Positions 24,944 through 33,624 of a stretch of DNA of 64,000 nt are shown one piece after another. The DNA is from HLUCCA09 sp965277275 (GTDB lineage: Bacteria > Pseudomonadota > Alphaproteobacteria > Rhodobacterales > Rhodobacteraceae): the NCBI GenBank assembly GCA_965277275.1, contig CBDICG010000002.1:2170001-2234000 (forward strand), written 5' to 3'. Numbering within the stretch: the first letter of the stretch is position 1; the number at the start of each line of letters is the position of its first letter. The notes under the pieces are model-generated. The model saw only the letters and a list, made by a program, of their open reading frames with translations, made no database searches and was not told where the DNA came from. Made by a program: the position numbers and the translations under genes.

Positions 24944-25329
24944 GCGACGAGATCAGAACCGGCGGCTGCCTTTGTGGAAACGTGCACTACACGGTGCGCG
25001 GCCCGATGCGCTCTGTGTCCCTGTGCCATTGCGGTCAGTGCCGCAAGACATCGGGCCATGTCTGGGGCTCTGCGGTGGCGCCGCGCGCTGCGGTCGCGGT
25101 GACCGGCGATGTCACGTGGTATCGTTCGAGCGATGCCGCCGAACGCGGGTTTTGCGCGCGCTGTGGTGCGTCGCTTTTCTGGCGGATGGATGGAGAAGAG
25201 ACCCAGTCCGTTTCGCTGGGCAGCATGGATGCGCCGACCGGGCTGACGCTGGAAAAGCACATCTGGGTGGCGCACAAGGGTGACTACTACGGCATCCTCG
25301 GGGACCTGCCGCAGCGTGCTGAATACTAG
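24940..25329 (+). CDS. GFA family zinc-binding protein
   Basis: A 129-residue protein with the glutathione-dependent-formaldehyde-activating/CENP-V fold. Zinc ligands are in GGCLCGNVHY, SLCHCGQCRKTSG and FCARCGASLFW. The ATG overlaps the LysE stop. The family binds zinc and sometimes glutathione adducts; most members have no proven reaction. Confidence 0.88.
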   Translation: MSDEIRTGGCLCGNVHYTVRGPMRSVSLCHCGQCRKTSGHVWGSAVAPRAAVAVTGDVTWYRSSDAAERGFCARCGASLFWRMDGEETQSVSLGSMDAPTGLTLEKHIWVAHKGDYYGILGDLPQRAEY

Positions 25330-25983
25330 GTGACAGACGCCGGGTGTTACGCGCCGCCCCACGGGCCGCTGAGTGTCCTGCACCGGGACGGGGCGCTGCT
25401 TGTTGCCGACAAACCTCAAGGCTTGCTCTCGGTGCCTGGAAAAGGGCCGGGGGGAGAGATCTGTCTGCTAAACCGGCTTGTCGACGAGGACCGCGCCGTT
25501 TTGTTGGTGCACCGGTTGGACCGCGACACCTCTGGGGTGATGGTCTTCGCGCGCTCGAAAGCCGCCCAGCGTCATCTTGGCCTGCAATTCGAGCGGCGGC
25601 ACGTGCGCAAGCGCTACGTCGCGATGCTCCGGGGGGCGCCAGAGGGCGAAAGCGGTCTTGTCGATCTGCCGCTCATCGCCGATTGGCCGAACCGGCCACG
25701 CCAGATGGTCTGTCACGCCACCGGCAAGCCGGCGCGCACGGGGTGGGAGGTCCTTTCGCACGACGAACGAGGCTGCCGGGTCGCCCTGACGCCGGAGACC
25801 GGGCGCAGCCACCAGCTCCGCGTGCACATGGCGGCGCTGGGGCATCCGATCCTTGGCGATCCGCTCTATGGCCCTGCCGGCGGGGGCGATGCCCCCCGGC
25901 TCATGCTGCATGCCCAAGCTCTGGAGCTGCGCCACCCGGAGGGCGGAGCACACCTGTCCTACGAGGTGTCCCCCCCGTTCTGA
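25330..25983 (+). CDS. RluA family pseudouridine synthase
   Basis: A 217-residue protein with the catalytic motif VHRLDRDTSGVMVFA (Asp of RLDRDTSG), the upstream VADKPQGLLSVPG block and the substrate-binding TPETGRSHQLRVHMAALGHPI. There is no N-terminal S4 domain, so it is a short RluA/TruC-type enzyme that converts uridine to pseudouridine in rRNA or tRNA. The start is a GTG directly abutting the stop of the GFA gene, which implies translational coupling. Confidence 0.92.
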   Translation: MTDAGCYAPPHGPLSVLHRDGALLVADKPQGLLSVPGKGPGGEICLLNRLVDEDRAVLLVHRLDRDTSGVMVFARSKAAQRHLGLQFERRHVRKRYVAMLRGAPEGESGLVDLPLIADWPNRPRQMVCHATGKPARTGWEVLSHDERGCRVALTPETGRSHQLRVHMAALGHPILGDPLYGPAGGGDAPRLMLHAQALELRHPEGGAHLSYEVSPPF

Positions 25984-26073
25984 GACGCATTTGACCCGAA
26001 TCGCCTGCTTTGCGACGCTGGATGGACACCACACCCGGTTCTGACCCCGCCTGCTCTCCGAAGGGACCCGACG

Positions 26074-26385
26074 ATGAGCGATGACGGTACCACGACCCAG
26101 CTCCGCCCAAAGCTCAAGACCCGGACAGAAAAGCCGCGTCTTTACAAGGTTATCCTGCTCAACGACGACTTCACGCCCCGTGAGTTCGTCACCAAGGTGC
26201 TGATGTCGATCTTTCGCATGAGCGAGGCCGAGGCTCTGGGCGTCATGCTCACCGCACATACCAAGGGCGCCTGCGTGGTGGCCGTCTACACGCGCGAAGT
26301 GGCGGAGACGAAGGCCAAGCAGGCGACCGCGATGGGGGCAGAGCGCGGTTACCCGCTGGCGTTCACGACCGAGCGGGAGGCGTGA
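26074..26385 (+). CDS. clpS: ATP-dependent Clp protease adapter ClpS
   Basis: A 103-residue protein matching ClpS. It has the N-degron pocket region VILLNDDFTPREFVTKVLMSIF, the conserved histidine in MLTAHTKGACVVAVYTREVAETK and a flexible basic N-terminus. It binds the ClpA N-domain and delivers N-end-rule substrates to ClpAP. No clpA gene follows; asd is next. Confidence 0.95.
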   Translation: MSDDGTTTQLRPKLKTRTEKPRLYKVILLNDDFTPREFVTKVLMSIFRMSEAEALGVMLTAHTKGACVVAVYTREVAETKAKQATAMGAERGYPLAFTTEREA

Positions 26386-26554
26386 GCGCGGCGGGCACCT
26401 TGCACCCCTGGCGCGGAGTCCGGGGTCTGTAGCTCCGCCCCGCGACCGCACATCCCAAACGGGCTCAATTGACACGAGACTGTGCGCATTAGCCTCTTTC
26501 GCGGCCGGAGGACTGGCGCTAAGGGGGCCTACCACATGCACAAGGACAAGGATT

Positions 26555-27577
26555 ATGGGGTATCGTATCGTCGTCGTAGGGGCCACCGGGAACGTGGGCC
26601 GCGAAATGCTGAACATCCTTTCGGAGCGCCAGTTTCCGGCCGATGAGGTCGTGGCACTCGCCTCCCGCCGCTCGCTCGGCACAGAGGTCAGCTACGGAGA
26701 TACGACACTCAAGACGAAAGACCTCGACACGTTCGACTTCGAGGGCTTCGACATGGCGCTCTTCGCTATCGGCTCGGACGCCACGAAGATCTACGCACCG
26801 CGCGCCGCCGCTGCGGGCTGCGTGGTGATCGATAACTCGTCGCTCTACCGCTACGACCCGCAAGTCCCGCTGATCGTGCCGGAGGTGAACCCGGATGCCA
26901 TCGAGGGTTACCGCGAGAAGATGATCATCGCGAACCCGAATTGTTCGACCGCGCAGATGGTCGTGGCCCTGAAGCCGCTCCATGACCGCGCGCGCATCAA
27001 GCGCGTCGTCGTCAGCACGTATCAATCCGTGTCCGGCGCGGGCAAGGAAGGGATGGACGAGCTCTGGGACCAGACCAAGGCTGTTTACAACCCGACAACA
27101 GACGTGCCGCCGGCAAAGTTTCAGAAGCAGATCGCCTTCAACGTGATCCCGCACATCGACGTCTTCATGGAAGACGGATCCACCAAGGAAGAGTGGAAGA
27201 TGGTGGCGGAGACAAAGAAGATCGTCGACAGGTCGATCAAGGTCACGGCGACCTGCGTCAGGGTGCCGGTGTTCGTCGGCCATTCCGAAGCGATCAATAT
27301 CGAGTTCGAGGACTTTCTCGACGAGGACGAAGCGCGCGACATCCTGCGTGAGGCGCCCGGCGTCATGGTGATCGACAAGCGCGAGGCCGGCGGCTACGCG
27401 ACGCCGATCGAATGCGTGGGCGATTTCGCGACGTTCATCAGCCGGATCCGTCAGGATTCGACGATCGACAACGGTCTGAACCTCTGGTGTGTTTCGGACA
27501 ATCTGCGCAAGGGCGCCGCCCTCAACGCCGTCCAGATCGCCGAGCTTCTGGGCCGCCGCGTCCTGCAGATGGCGTGA
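26555..27577 (+). CDS. asd: Aspartate-semialdehyde dehydrogenase
   Basis: A 340-residue protein with the nucleotide-binding GATGNVGREML (residues 9-19), the catalytic Cys130 in ANPNCSTAQM, and the substrate-binding STYQSVSGAGKEGMDELW and RVPVFVGHSEAINIEF blocks. It reduces aspartyl phosphate to aspartate semialdehyde with NADPH, the branch to lysine/diaminopimelate, threonine and methionine. Length and motifs are normal for the Gram-negative family. A strong hairpin follows the stop by 12 bases. Confidence 0.97.
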   Translation: MGYRIVVVGATGNVGREMLNILSERQFPADEVVALASRRSLGTEVSYGDTTLKTKDLDTFDFEGFDMALFAIGSDATKIYAPRAAAAGCVVIDNSSLYRYDPQVPLIVPEVNPDAIEGYREKMIIANPNCSTAQMVVALKPLHDRARIKRVVVSTYQSVSGAGKEGMDELWDQTKAVYNPTTDVPPAKFQKQIAFNVIPHIDVFMEDGSTKEEWKMVAETKKIVDRSIKVTATCVRVPVFVGHSEAINIEFEDFLDEDEARDILREAPGVMVIDKREAGGYATPIECVGDFATFISRIRQDSTIDNGLNLWCVSDNLRKGAALNAVQIAELLGRRVLQMA

Positions 27578-27589
27578 TGTGATCTTCTG

Positions 27590-27613
27590 CGCGTCGCCGC
27601 TGAGCGGCGCGCG
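27590..27613 (+). terminator. Hairpin after asd, possible transcript end
   Basis: CGCG-T-CGCCGC pairs with GCGGCG-CGCG around a TGA loop, ten pairs with one bulged T, starting 12 bases after the asd stop. There is no T-run, so it is not a classical intrinsic terminator but could block or protect the 3' end. Confidence 0.4.
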
Positions 27614-27946
27614 GGCACGCAGGCTGCTGGAGGTTTGCGGCGTGCAAGCCCTCTCTTGTGGCGCGTCTTCCCGAGGTGATCCGCCGGAAACTCATATGAC
27701 TGGGCGGTGTCTGCACGTCTCTTGAGCCGATGAAACCGCTCCCGTCCTTCCGTGCAGAGTGATCCGGCAGTGGGTTCTGGAGCAGTGTTCTCGGAGGGCC
27801 CGCTCACACTCTCAACGAGCCCCGGCCAATCGACCGGGCAGGTTTGCACCGCTTGGCGAAGCGTTAAGGCTGCTCGCGCTGGTTCGGTGACGTGGCGCCA
27901 GGGGACGCGTCTCGAGGCGTAAGGCCCTTCCTGCCCGAAAGGGGGC
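27614..27946. other. Intergenic region between asd and tRNA-Arg
   Basis: No gene or RNA is recognised. Near 27917-27945 a G/C-rich imperfect hairpin (AAGGCCCTTCC...GAAAGGGGGCT) lies just beyond the 3' end of the tRNA and could end the tRNA transcript, but it lacks a T-run on the tRNA strand. Confidence 0.35.
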
Positions 27947-28023
27947 TGGCGACCCCGACAGGACTTGAACCTGTAACCTATCCCTTAGGAGGGGATTGCT
28001 CTATCCAGTTGAGCCACGGGGCC
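27947..28023 (-). tRNA. tRNA-Arg (anticodon CCT)
   Basis: The reverse strand folds as a 77-nucleotide tRNA including an encoded CCA. The acceptor stem is GGCCCCG/CGGGGTC with one G-U pair, the D arm is GCTC..GAGC, and the anticodon stem ATCCC/GGGAT holds the loop CTCCTAA with anticodon CCT. The T arm is ACAGG TTCAAGT CCTGT, with discriminator G. It decodes AGG. Confidence 0.96.
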
Positions 28024-28234
28024 GTCCGCCGACCTCCTATCCAATCCCGCCGCTCCTGTCACCAGCGGACAGCGCACGCTGGCGAGGTTACAATCACGCC
28101 GAGCTGCCACGGCGGGCAGTAAGGTTGACCGATCGTCTGGAAATCTCGGCCACTCGAAGCATCCGCCTGTTCTTTCGCTCGTGTGAAGCGAAGATCTCGG
28201 TGGGGTCGCTACGGTGCTTGACCGGGTCAAACCC

Positions 28235-29317
28235 TCAAGCGATGCGGCATGCTTTCAGACCATCCTCGTCGGGGTAGAGGCCGAGCCCTGGGCGGTCGGG
28301 CAACGCGATCTGGCCGTGCGAGACTTCGGGCAGATCGCGTGTCAGAAGGCGGGCGATGCGTACCTGCGCGCGGTGCACCTCGACGGCTCCGGCATCGAGC
28401 GCGCCGCAGATCCAGTGCAGGTTCAAGATGTCCCAGCCCCCCGCCATCGATATCGACGCTCCGTGGCCGGCAGCTTCTCTGGCTGCGGCGATGGCGGCCT
28501 GGAACCCACCCAGGAAGACGGCGTTGGGCTGGATGACAGAGACCCCGGCTTCCCGCAGGGCGGCCATGCGCGCGGCACTCTGCTCCATCTGCCCCGCGCC
28601 GAGGGGGATGCCTTCGGCGGCGAGCCGCGCGAGCCCCTCTATATCGTTGCCGACAACCGGTTCCTCCAGCCACGTCAGGTTCAGGCTCTGGGCGCCGGCC
28701 ACACATCGCAGCGCGGTTTCGATGTCCATCTTGCAGTTCGCGTCGGCAATGAGCTCCGCGTCCGGGCCAATCGCGTCCCGGACGGCCCTCAGGCGTGCGA
28801 GATCCTCATCGACACTTCGCCCGCGCGACGCGATCAGGACCTTGACGCCGCACGCCCCGCCCTCAACCTCCTGCTCACAGGCATTGGCGAGATCCCGGAT
28901 CGAGAGCTCCGGAAAGCCGCAAGTCACGTGGACAGGTGCCGCGCGCCGTTTCCCCCCAAGGTAGGACCCAACACTCTGGTCCGCGCGATTGGCGCGGATG
29001 TCAGTAAGGGCGATCTCCAACGCCGACAGGGCCGAAACAACGACACCGCCCATGCGTCGCGGGTTGAAGGCACGGGCCACCTCCGCCACCGGGTCGTCGT
29101 GTCCACGCTCCAGCACGCCGGGCAGCACGCGGTTGAGAAAGTGCGCGACCTCGTGCGCAAGGAATCGCCCGGTAAAGCCATTGCCTTCGATGCCGTCGGG
29201 ATCGCGCAACCGCAGCCGGACAAAGGTGAAGCTGTCCGGGCCCGAATACGGGGCGGGATCTCCGTCCGTGGCGGCTGGGGCGTGTACCGTCGCCTCGATC
29301 TGCCAGGTCGCTGTCAT
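28235..29317 (-). CDS. Mandelate racemase/muconate lactonizing enzyme family protein
   Basis: A 360-residue enolase-superfamily protein. The N-terminal capping domain is followed by the barrel with GGACGVKVLIASRG at the second strand; the usual K-x-K there is KVL, so only one lysine is kept. Metal ligands are in LIADANCKMD, WLEEPVVGND and GAGQMEQSA, and the GGWDILNLHW region stands near the last strands. The substrate is probably a sugar acid or other carboxylate. Its ribosome-binding site GGGAGG overlaps the stop of the AbrB-type gene, so translation is coupled. It is the third gene of the SDR-AbrB operon. Confidence 0.82.
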   Translation of the reverse strand: MTATWQIEATVHAPAATDGDPAPYSGPDSFTFVRLRLRDPDGIEGNGFTGRFLAHEVAHFLNRVLPGVLERGHDDPVAEVARAFNPRRMGGVVVSALSALEIALTDIRANRADQSVGSYLGGKRRAAPVHVTCGFPELSIRDLANACEQEVEGGACGVKVLIASRGRSVDEDLARLRAVRDAIGPDAELIADANCKMDIETALRCVAGAQSLNLTWLEEPVVGNDIEGLARLAAEGIPLGAGQMEQSAARMAALREAGVSVIQPNAVFLGGFQAAIAAAREAAGHGASISMAGGWDILNLHWICGALDAGAVEVHRAQVRIARLLTRDLPEVSHGQIALPDRPGLGLYPDEDGLKACRIA

Positions 29318-29321
29318 GCCG

Positions 29322-30371
29322 TTACCTCCCGTCTTTCATGTCCGAGAACCCGAGGACGCGCGCGGCAATGGGCGAACAAGTCAGTATGAAGAACACCCGT
29401 GCAACATGGTGCAGCACGACAAACCCGAGATCGGCCCCCACCACGATGGCGAGAATGGCCATCTCCGCCTGTCCGGCCGGGGCAAAGGCGAGAAAGCCGT
29501 CGATGGGGGGCGCAAGCCCGCCGAGAATGACGATCTCCGCAAAAACCGCCGCCACCGTCGCGACGATCACGACGTAGGCCAGCCCCGCAACAACGTCCTT
29601 TCGAAGCTCCGCCAGGGTCACACCGAGATAGCCGGCGCCAAGGCCCATCCCGATGAAGAACTGCGCCGCAAGGATCGCCTCGGCGGGAGGGCGCGTATGG
29701 ATGACGCCACCCAGCGAAAGAGCGGCAGACACCACCATGGGCCCGATGATCGCCGCACCGAAGATGCCGAGACGCCGAAAAACCTGCCACCCGATCAGCG
29801 CGGCCGCGATCATGAGAAGCATTTCGTGCAAAGGCAGCGTCGCGGCGGGCGCGCCGATGGGGGTGTCGAGGTCCGCACCAAACCCGATAACCATGATAAC
29901 AGGCGCGAGCAGGACGATCACAAGCAGGCGCGTGGCATGAATGAGCGTCAGCGTGCGCACTTTTGCACCTGACTCCTCGCCGAAAGCGGTCATCTCCTGA
30001 AGCCCTCCCGGCATGGCCGCGAAGAACGCTGTCGGTTGGTCCAATCTATAGATGCGGCGGAAGAAAGGGATGCCGATGGCCGCGACGACGACGACATAGA
30101 CCGGCACCATGGCAATCGAGATGGCCATCTGCGGCAGCCGTTCGATCAGCTCGGGCGTGATCGAGGCCCCGATTGCCACGCCGAGGATCGTGCGCATCAG
30201 CACACCGAGCTTGCCCGGCCCGGCCACCGGGACCCCGGCAAGGGCAGCTATCAGGCACGCCAGCAGCGGGCCGAACAGGAACGGCAGAGGCAAGCCAAGA
30301 AGAAGGCACACGCCTGTTCCGACAAGGCCGATGGCGATGGTAGCCAGAATGCGCGGTAGGGCTGTGCTCAC
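29322..30371 (-). CDS. AbrB family membrane protein (putative transporter)
   Basis: A 349-residue integral membrane protein with two repeats of the AbrB-duplication type. Each repeat carries a GxxxGxxxxP-like segment such as FLFGPLLACLIAALAGVPV and FGAAIIGPMVVSAALSLGGV, followed by mirrored motifs (FFAAMPGGLQEMTAFGEESGA and FLAFAPAGQAEMAILAIVVGA). These are membrane proteins of unclear transport substrate. The GTG at 30371 is chosen because the first membrane helix starts soon after; an in-frame ATG at 30419 would overlap the SDR gene. Confidence in the start is moderate. Confidence 0.78.
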   Translation of the reverse strand: MSTALPRILATIAIGLVGTGVCLLLGLPLPFLFGPLLACLIAALAGVPVAGPGKLGVLMRTILGVAIGASITPELIERLPQMAISIAMVPVYVVVVAAIGIPFFRRIYRLDQPTAFFAAMPGGLQEMTAFGEESGAKVRTLTLIHATRLLVIVLLAPVIMVIGFGADLDTPIGAPAATLPLHEMLLMIAAALIGWQVFRRLGIFGAAIIGPMVVSAALSLGGVIHTRPPAEAILAAQFFIGMGLGAGYLGVTLAELRKDVVAGLAYVVIVATVAAVFAEIVILGGLAPPIDGFLAFAPAGQAEMAILAIVVGADLGFVVLHHVARVFFILTCSPIAARVLGFSDMKDGR

Positions 30372-30399
30372 GCGTCGTAACCGTCGTCTTGCGGGCGTA

Positions 30400-31137
30400 C
30401 TAAGTCGCCTCGCCCCCATTCACGGCAAGCATCTGGCCCGTTACGAAGCGGGCTTCAGGTGATGCCAGGTATCCGACGGTGGCAGCGATATCGATCGACT
30501 GCCCCATGAAGCCCACGGGGATGGAGGCCGTGCGCTTCGGGTCATCGCTGTCCAGCTCGTCTTTCCGGATCTGGCCGGGCGAAATGATGTTGGCCGTGAT
30601 GCCCTTCGGCGCAAACTCGGTCGAAAGGGCCTTGGTCAGCCCCCATACACCATGTTTGGCCGCGGAAATCGGTGCACCTTCGTAGTAGCCGCGAATGGCT
30701 TTCATCCCGGCGAAGTTGATGATCCGCCCCCAGCCCTGATCGACCATGCCCGGAAGAAACGCGCGTGCCGTCCGGAACGCGCCGGTGAGTGCTACGTCGA
30801 CGACGGCATCCCAGTCCTCGTCGGACATTTCGAGAAACGGCTTGTGGGGTCGTCGCGCAGCGTTGTTCACCAGGATATCGACTGTCCCGAAACGCGCCAG
30901 GGCCGCTTCTGCGACGCGGGTCACATCTTCCGCCTGCCCCATGTTTCCCATCGCCACAAGCGCCTCGCCACCGGCGTCCGCGATCTGCTGCGCGGTCTCG
31001 GCACAGGCGGCCTCGTCGCTCGATCCGTTGACCACGACGTTGGCGCCAAGGCTGGCGAGATGCACGGCAATCCCACGCCCGATGTTCTTGCCAGACCCAG
31101 AAACGAAAGCGGTTTTTCCTTTGAGTGTATCGGCCAT
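30400..31137 (-). CDS. SDR family oxidoreductase with altered catalytic residues
   Basis: A 245-residue Rossmann-fold protein with the cofactor motif SGSGKNIGRGIA, NNAARRP and the C-terminal FVTGQMLAVNGG. In classical SDRs the YxxxK motif provides the catalytic Tyr; here the segment is APISAAKHG, with Ile at the Tyr position, and the usual Ser (NISS-like) is replaced in INFAGMKA. Lys is kept. It therefore either uses a different catalytic residue or is not a typical dehydrogenase. It is the first gene of the operon, divergent from the GntR gene across the operator at 31228. Confidence 0.8.
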   Translation of the reverse strand: MADTLKGKTAFVSGSGKNIGRGIAVHLASLGANVVVNGSSDEAACAETAQQIADAGGEALVAMGNMGQAEDVTRVAEAALARFGTVDILVNNAARRPHKPFLEMSDEDWDAVVDVALTGAFRTARAFLPGMVDQGWGRIINFAGMKAIRGYYEGAPISAAKHGVWGLTKALSTEFAPKGITANIISPGQIRKDELDSDDPKRTASIPVGFMGQSIDIAATVGYLASPEARFVTGQMLAVNGGEAT

Positions 31138-31227
31138 GAGTTTCTGCGCCCCTTCCTTAAAACAAAGGCCATTCGACCCCTTGAATGCGCCGTGCCTATC
31201 CTCCATTTCGCCATCAATCAACGTAAT

Positions 31228-31247
31228 ATTGTTGACAATCGACAATC
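31228..31247. promoter_or_regulatory. Candidate GntR operator A (shared 20-bp motif)
   Basis: This site lies in the 129-base gap between the SDR gene (reverse) and the GntR gene (forward). The core ATTGTTGACAAT is an inverted repeat, with a tandem GACAATC GACAATC. Read on the reverse strand, it matches the site at 40123-40142 at 16 of 20 positions. It ends 19 bases before the regulator's start codon, so binding would affect both divergent promoters. Confidence 0.6.
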
Positions 31248-31266
31248 AATCGGCTTGTTAGGCACG

Positions 31267-31965
31267 ATGATAAGCGATTTGAACATGTGCGATTCCGCAG
31301 GATTCAGGCGCCAGCGACCATTGGTGCTCGAGGTCCGCGACGAGCTTGAGCGCATGATCCTCGCCGGAGAAGTCGCCGCTGGAGAGCGGCTCAATGAGCA
31401 CAGTCTCGCCACCCAGATGGGAGTGAGCCGCGCTCCCGTCCGGGACGCGGCACGGTCGCTGGAGCGGGACGGCCTCGTGACGGCCGTGGCACATCAGGGC
31501 GTCTTCGTCCGAAAGCTCACGGCCGAGGACGCTTTCGAACTCTATGATTTGCGGGCGATGATCGCGGGCATGCTGTGCGCGCGTGTGGCAGAGGCCGGCG
31601 ACGCGGATGTCCTCGCGGCTCTGAGAGCGCAGGTTGCCCGTATGGCCGACGCCATTACCGCTGGCGATGAACAAACCTACTTCGCCGAAAACCTTTCCTT
31701 TCATGACCGGATTGCGAACGCCGCCGAGAGCAAACGCGCCGCAGCGCTCTACATTGCGCTTGGCAAGGAGGTCAGGCTCTTCCGGCTCGAGGTTCTGACC
31801 GGGCGCGAGGCAATGATCGTGTCGAACACGGAGCACGACCGGATCGTAACGGCGATCGAAGCGAGAAACGTCGACGCAGCGCGCGAGGAGGGTGGTCGCC
31901 ATCACCTCAGCGGCAAAGCGCGTCTTCTGGACGTGTTGAACAGGAGATCTGCCGACACAGGCTGA
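31267..31965 (+). CDS. GntR family transcriptional regulator (FCD domain)
   Basis: A 232-residue regulator with the winged helix EVRDELERMILAGEVAAGERLNEHSLATQMGVSRAPVRDAARSLERDGLV and an FCD domain containing the metal-site histidines in NLSFHDRIANAAES and the C-terminal EHDRIVTAIEAR. The ATG at 31267 is taken as the start; an in-frame ATG at 31285 is possible. It sits between the SDR/AbrB/MR operon and the TctCBA/Ldh operon and probably controls both. It is a paralogue of the regulator at 40169. Confidence 0.88.
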   Translation: MISDLNMCDSAGFRRQRPLVLEVRDELERMILAGEVAAGERLNEHSLATQMGVSRAPVRDAARSLERDGLVTAVAHQGVFVRKLTAEDAFELYDLRAMIAGMLCARVAEAGDADVLAALRAQVARMADAITAGDEQTYFAENLSFHDRIANAAESKRAAALYIALGKEVRLFRLEVLTGREAMIVSNTEHDRIVTAIEARNVDAAREEGGRHHLSGKARLLDVLNRRSADTG

Positions 31966-32029
31966 ACTTATTTGGTCCAGGGCACAACGCACCGGACCGG
32001 CTTCCATGCCAAACCTAGGGAGGATACCC

Positions 32030-33022
32030 ATGGAAAGAACTGACACCACACTCGGACGCGGCCTGATTGGCGCGGTTGCGGCGGCGATCGTCGCTGCACC
32101 GCTCGCTATCGCAACCCCCGCGATTTCGCAGGAATATCCGTCGACCGATGAAACGCTCGACTGGACCATCGCGTTTGGCCCGGGCGGCGGCAACGACATC
32201 ATGGCGCGCAGCATCATCGAGATCCTGAACAAGTACGACCTCTATCCCGGCGAGATTTCCGCCGAGAACCGCGCCGGTGGCTCGGGTGCGGTCGGCTGGG
32301 GCTACCTCTTTGCACAGGATGGCGATGGCTACGGCATCTCGACGACCTCCGGCAGCTTCGTGACGACGCCTCTCCAGGCTGACACGCCGTGGCAGCCCGA
32401 GGACTTCACGCCGGTGGCGCTGCTCGCGACGGACGACCTCGTGCTCGTGGTCAACGGCGACAGCGAGATCCAGGACATCGACCAGTTCATCGCCAACGCC
32501 AAGGACAACCCGATCACCATCGGTGGCACGGGGTCGGTCAACGTCGACTTCATCGTGCCGACGCTCTTTGCCGAAAAGGCAGGGTTCGAGTTTGACTACG
32601 TGTCGTTCAACTCGATGTCCGAGCAGACCACCGCACTCCTGTCTAACGCGCTGGACGCGATGGTCGGCAACCCCGGTGAAATCCTCGGCCTGATCGAATC
32701 CGGTGATCTGCGCCCGCTGGTGTTTTCCGGCCAGTCGACCCCGGCCGCTCTGGAAGGTGTGCCGACGATGGGTGACATTGGCCACAACATCGGCGTGTCC
32801 ATGCCGCGCGGCCTGATCCTGCCGCCGAACGCCCCGGAAGAGGCCCAGGAGTTCTGGATCGAGACGATGCAGAAGGTCGTCGAGACGCCGGAATGGGGCG
32901 AGTATATCTCCGGCAACACGCTGACGCCGACCGTTCTCTACGGCGACGAGTTCCGCTCCTTCCTCGGCGACACCAAGAACGGCTTCGAAACCGTTCTGCG
33001 TGAAGTCGGCGCCATCGAGTAA
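32030..33022 (+). CDS. tctC: Tripartite tricarboxylate transporter substrate-binding protein
   Basis: A 330-residue periplasmic protein with a signal peptide (hydrophobic core about residues 10-28, cleavage near AISQE). It has the Bug/TctC fold landmarks WTIAFGPGGGNDIMARSI, NRAGGSGAVGWGYL and NPITIGGTGSVNVDFI. It captures a carboxylate in the periplasm and delivers it to TctAB. The ATG at 32030 follows GGGAGG seven bases upstream. It is the first gene of the transporter operon. The ligand is not evident. Confidence 0.9.
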   Translation: MERTDTTLGRGLIGAVAAAIVAAPLAIATPAISQEYPSTDETLDWTIAFGPGGGNDIMARSIIEILNKYDLYPGEISAENRAGGSGAVGWGYLFAQDGDGYGISTTSGSFVTTPLQADTPWQPEDFTPVALLATDDLVLVVNGDSEIQDIDQFIANAKDNPITIGGTGSVNVDFIVPTLFAEKAGFEFDYVSFNSMSEQTTALLSNALDAMVGNPGEILGLIESGDLRPLVFSGQSTPAALEGVPTMGDIGHNIGVSMPRGLILPPNAPEEAQEFWIETMQKVVETPEWGEYISGNTLTPTVLYGDEFRSFLGDTKNGFETVLREVGAIE

Positions 33023-33095
33023 GCGATCCTCTGAATGATCCGGTCCGGCCGCGGGTGCTCCGCGGCCGGACGCACCATCCACAGGACCAGATCCC

Positions 33096-33548
33096 ATGCG
33101 CCGCGTCTTTCTCGTCGTTCTTCTCGCCGGGGCGATCTACTACACCTATGTCGCTTTCGTCGATCTGAACTTCCTGACCCGGACAGGTCGTCCCGGGCCC
33201 GGATTCTTTCCGCGCGTGATTGGTGTGAGCGCCATCGTCATGGTCCTCTGGACGCTGATCGAGGAGCTTCGCAAGAGTGACGCGGAGCGTGTCCGGTCCA
33301 ACCCCCATGCGTGGAAAGACGTCGTTGTTCTGATGGCCCTTGCTGTCAGCTATGCGGTGCTCCTGCGCCTCTTTGGCGGGTTCGTCGCGACGGTGATCTT
33401 CCTTGGCGTGACGCTGATGATCCTGAATCGCGGGCAGCCGCTGAAGAACCTCGTTCTGGCAATCCTGATCCCCGGCGGCGTCTATCTGCTGTTCGACAGG
33501 GGTCTGAACGCCAACATGCCGCCCGCCCTCTACGCCCTGCCCTTCTGA
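33096..33548 (+). CDS. tctB: Tripartite tricarboxylate transporter TctB family protein
   Basis: A 150-residue small membrane subunit with four predicted membrane segments (FLVVLLAGAIYYTYVAF, VIGVSAIVMVLWTLI, DVVVLMALAVSYAVLL, NLVLAILIPGGVYLLF) and the FLTRTGRPGPGFFPRVIG motif common in TctB. It lies between tctC and tctA and works with the large membrane subunit. Confidence 0.88.
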   Translation: MRRVFLVVLLAGAIYYTYVAFVDLNFLTRTGRPGPGFFPRVIGVSAIVMVLWTLIEELRKSDAERVRSNPHAWKDVVVLMALAVSYAVLLRLFGGFVATVIFLGVTLMILNRGQPLKNLVLAILIPGGVYLLFDRGLNANMPPALYALPF

Positions 33549-33624
33549 AGCCTTACCTTTCTGAGCCTTGCCCGTCTGAGCCCCACCGCCCAAAGCCAGA
33601 CCACCCCCAACCAGAGCAATCGCC

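Noticed and set aside
30652..31266. Long N-terminal extension of the GntR regulator
   Set aside because: The extension is antisense to the SDR gene and passes through the operator region; family similarity begins only after 31267.
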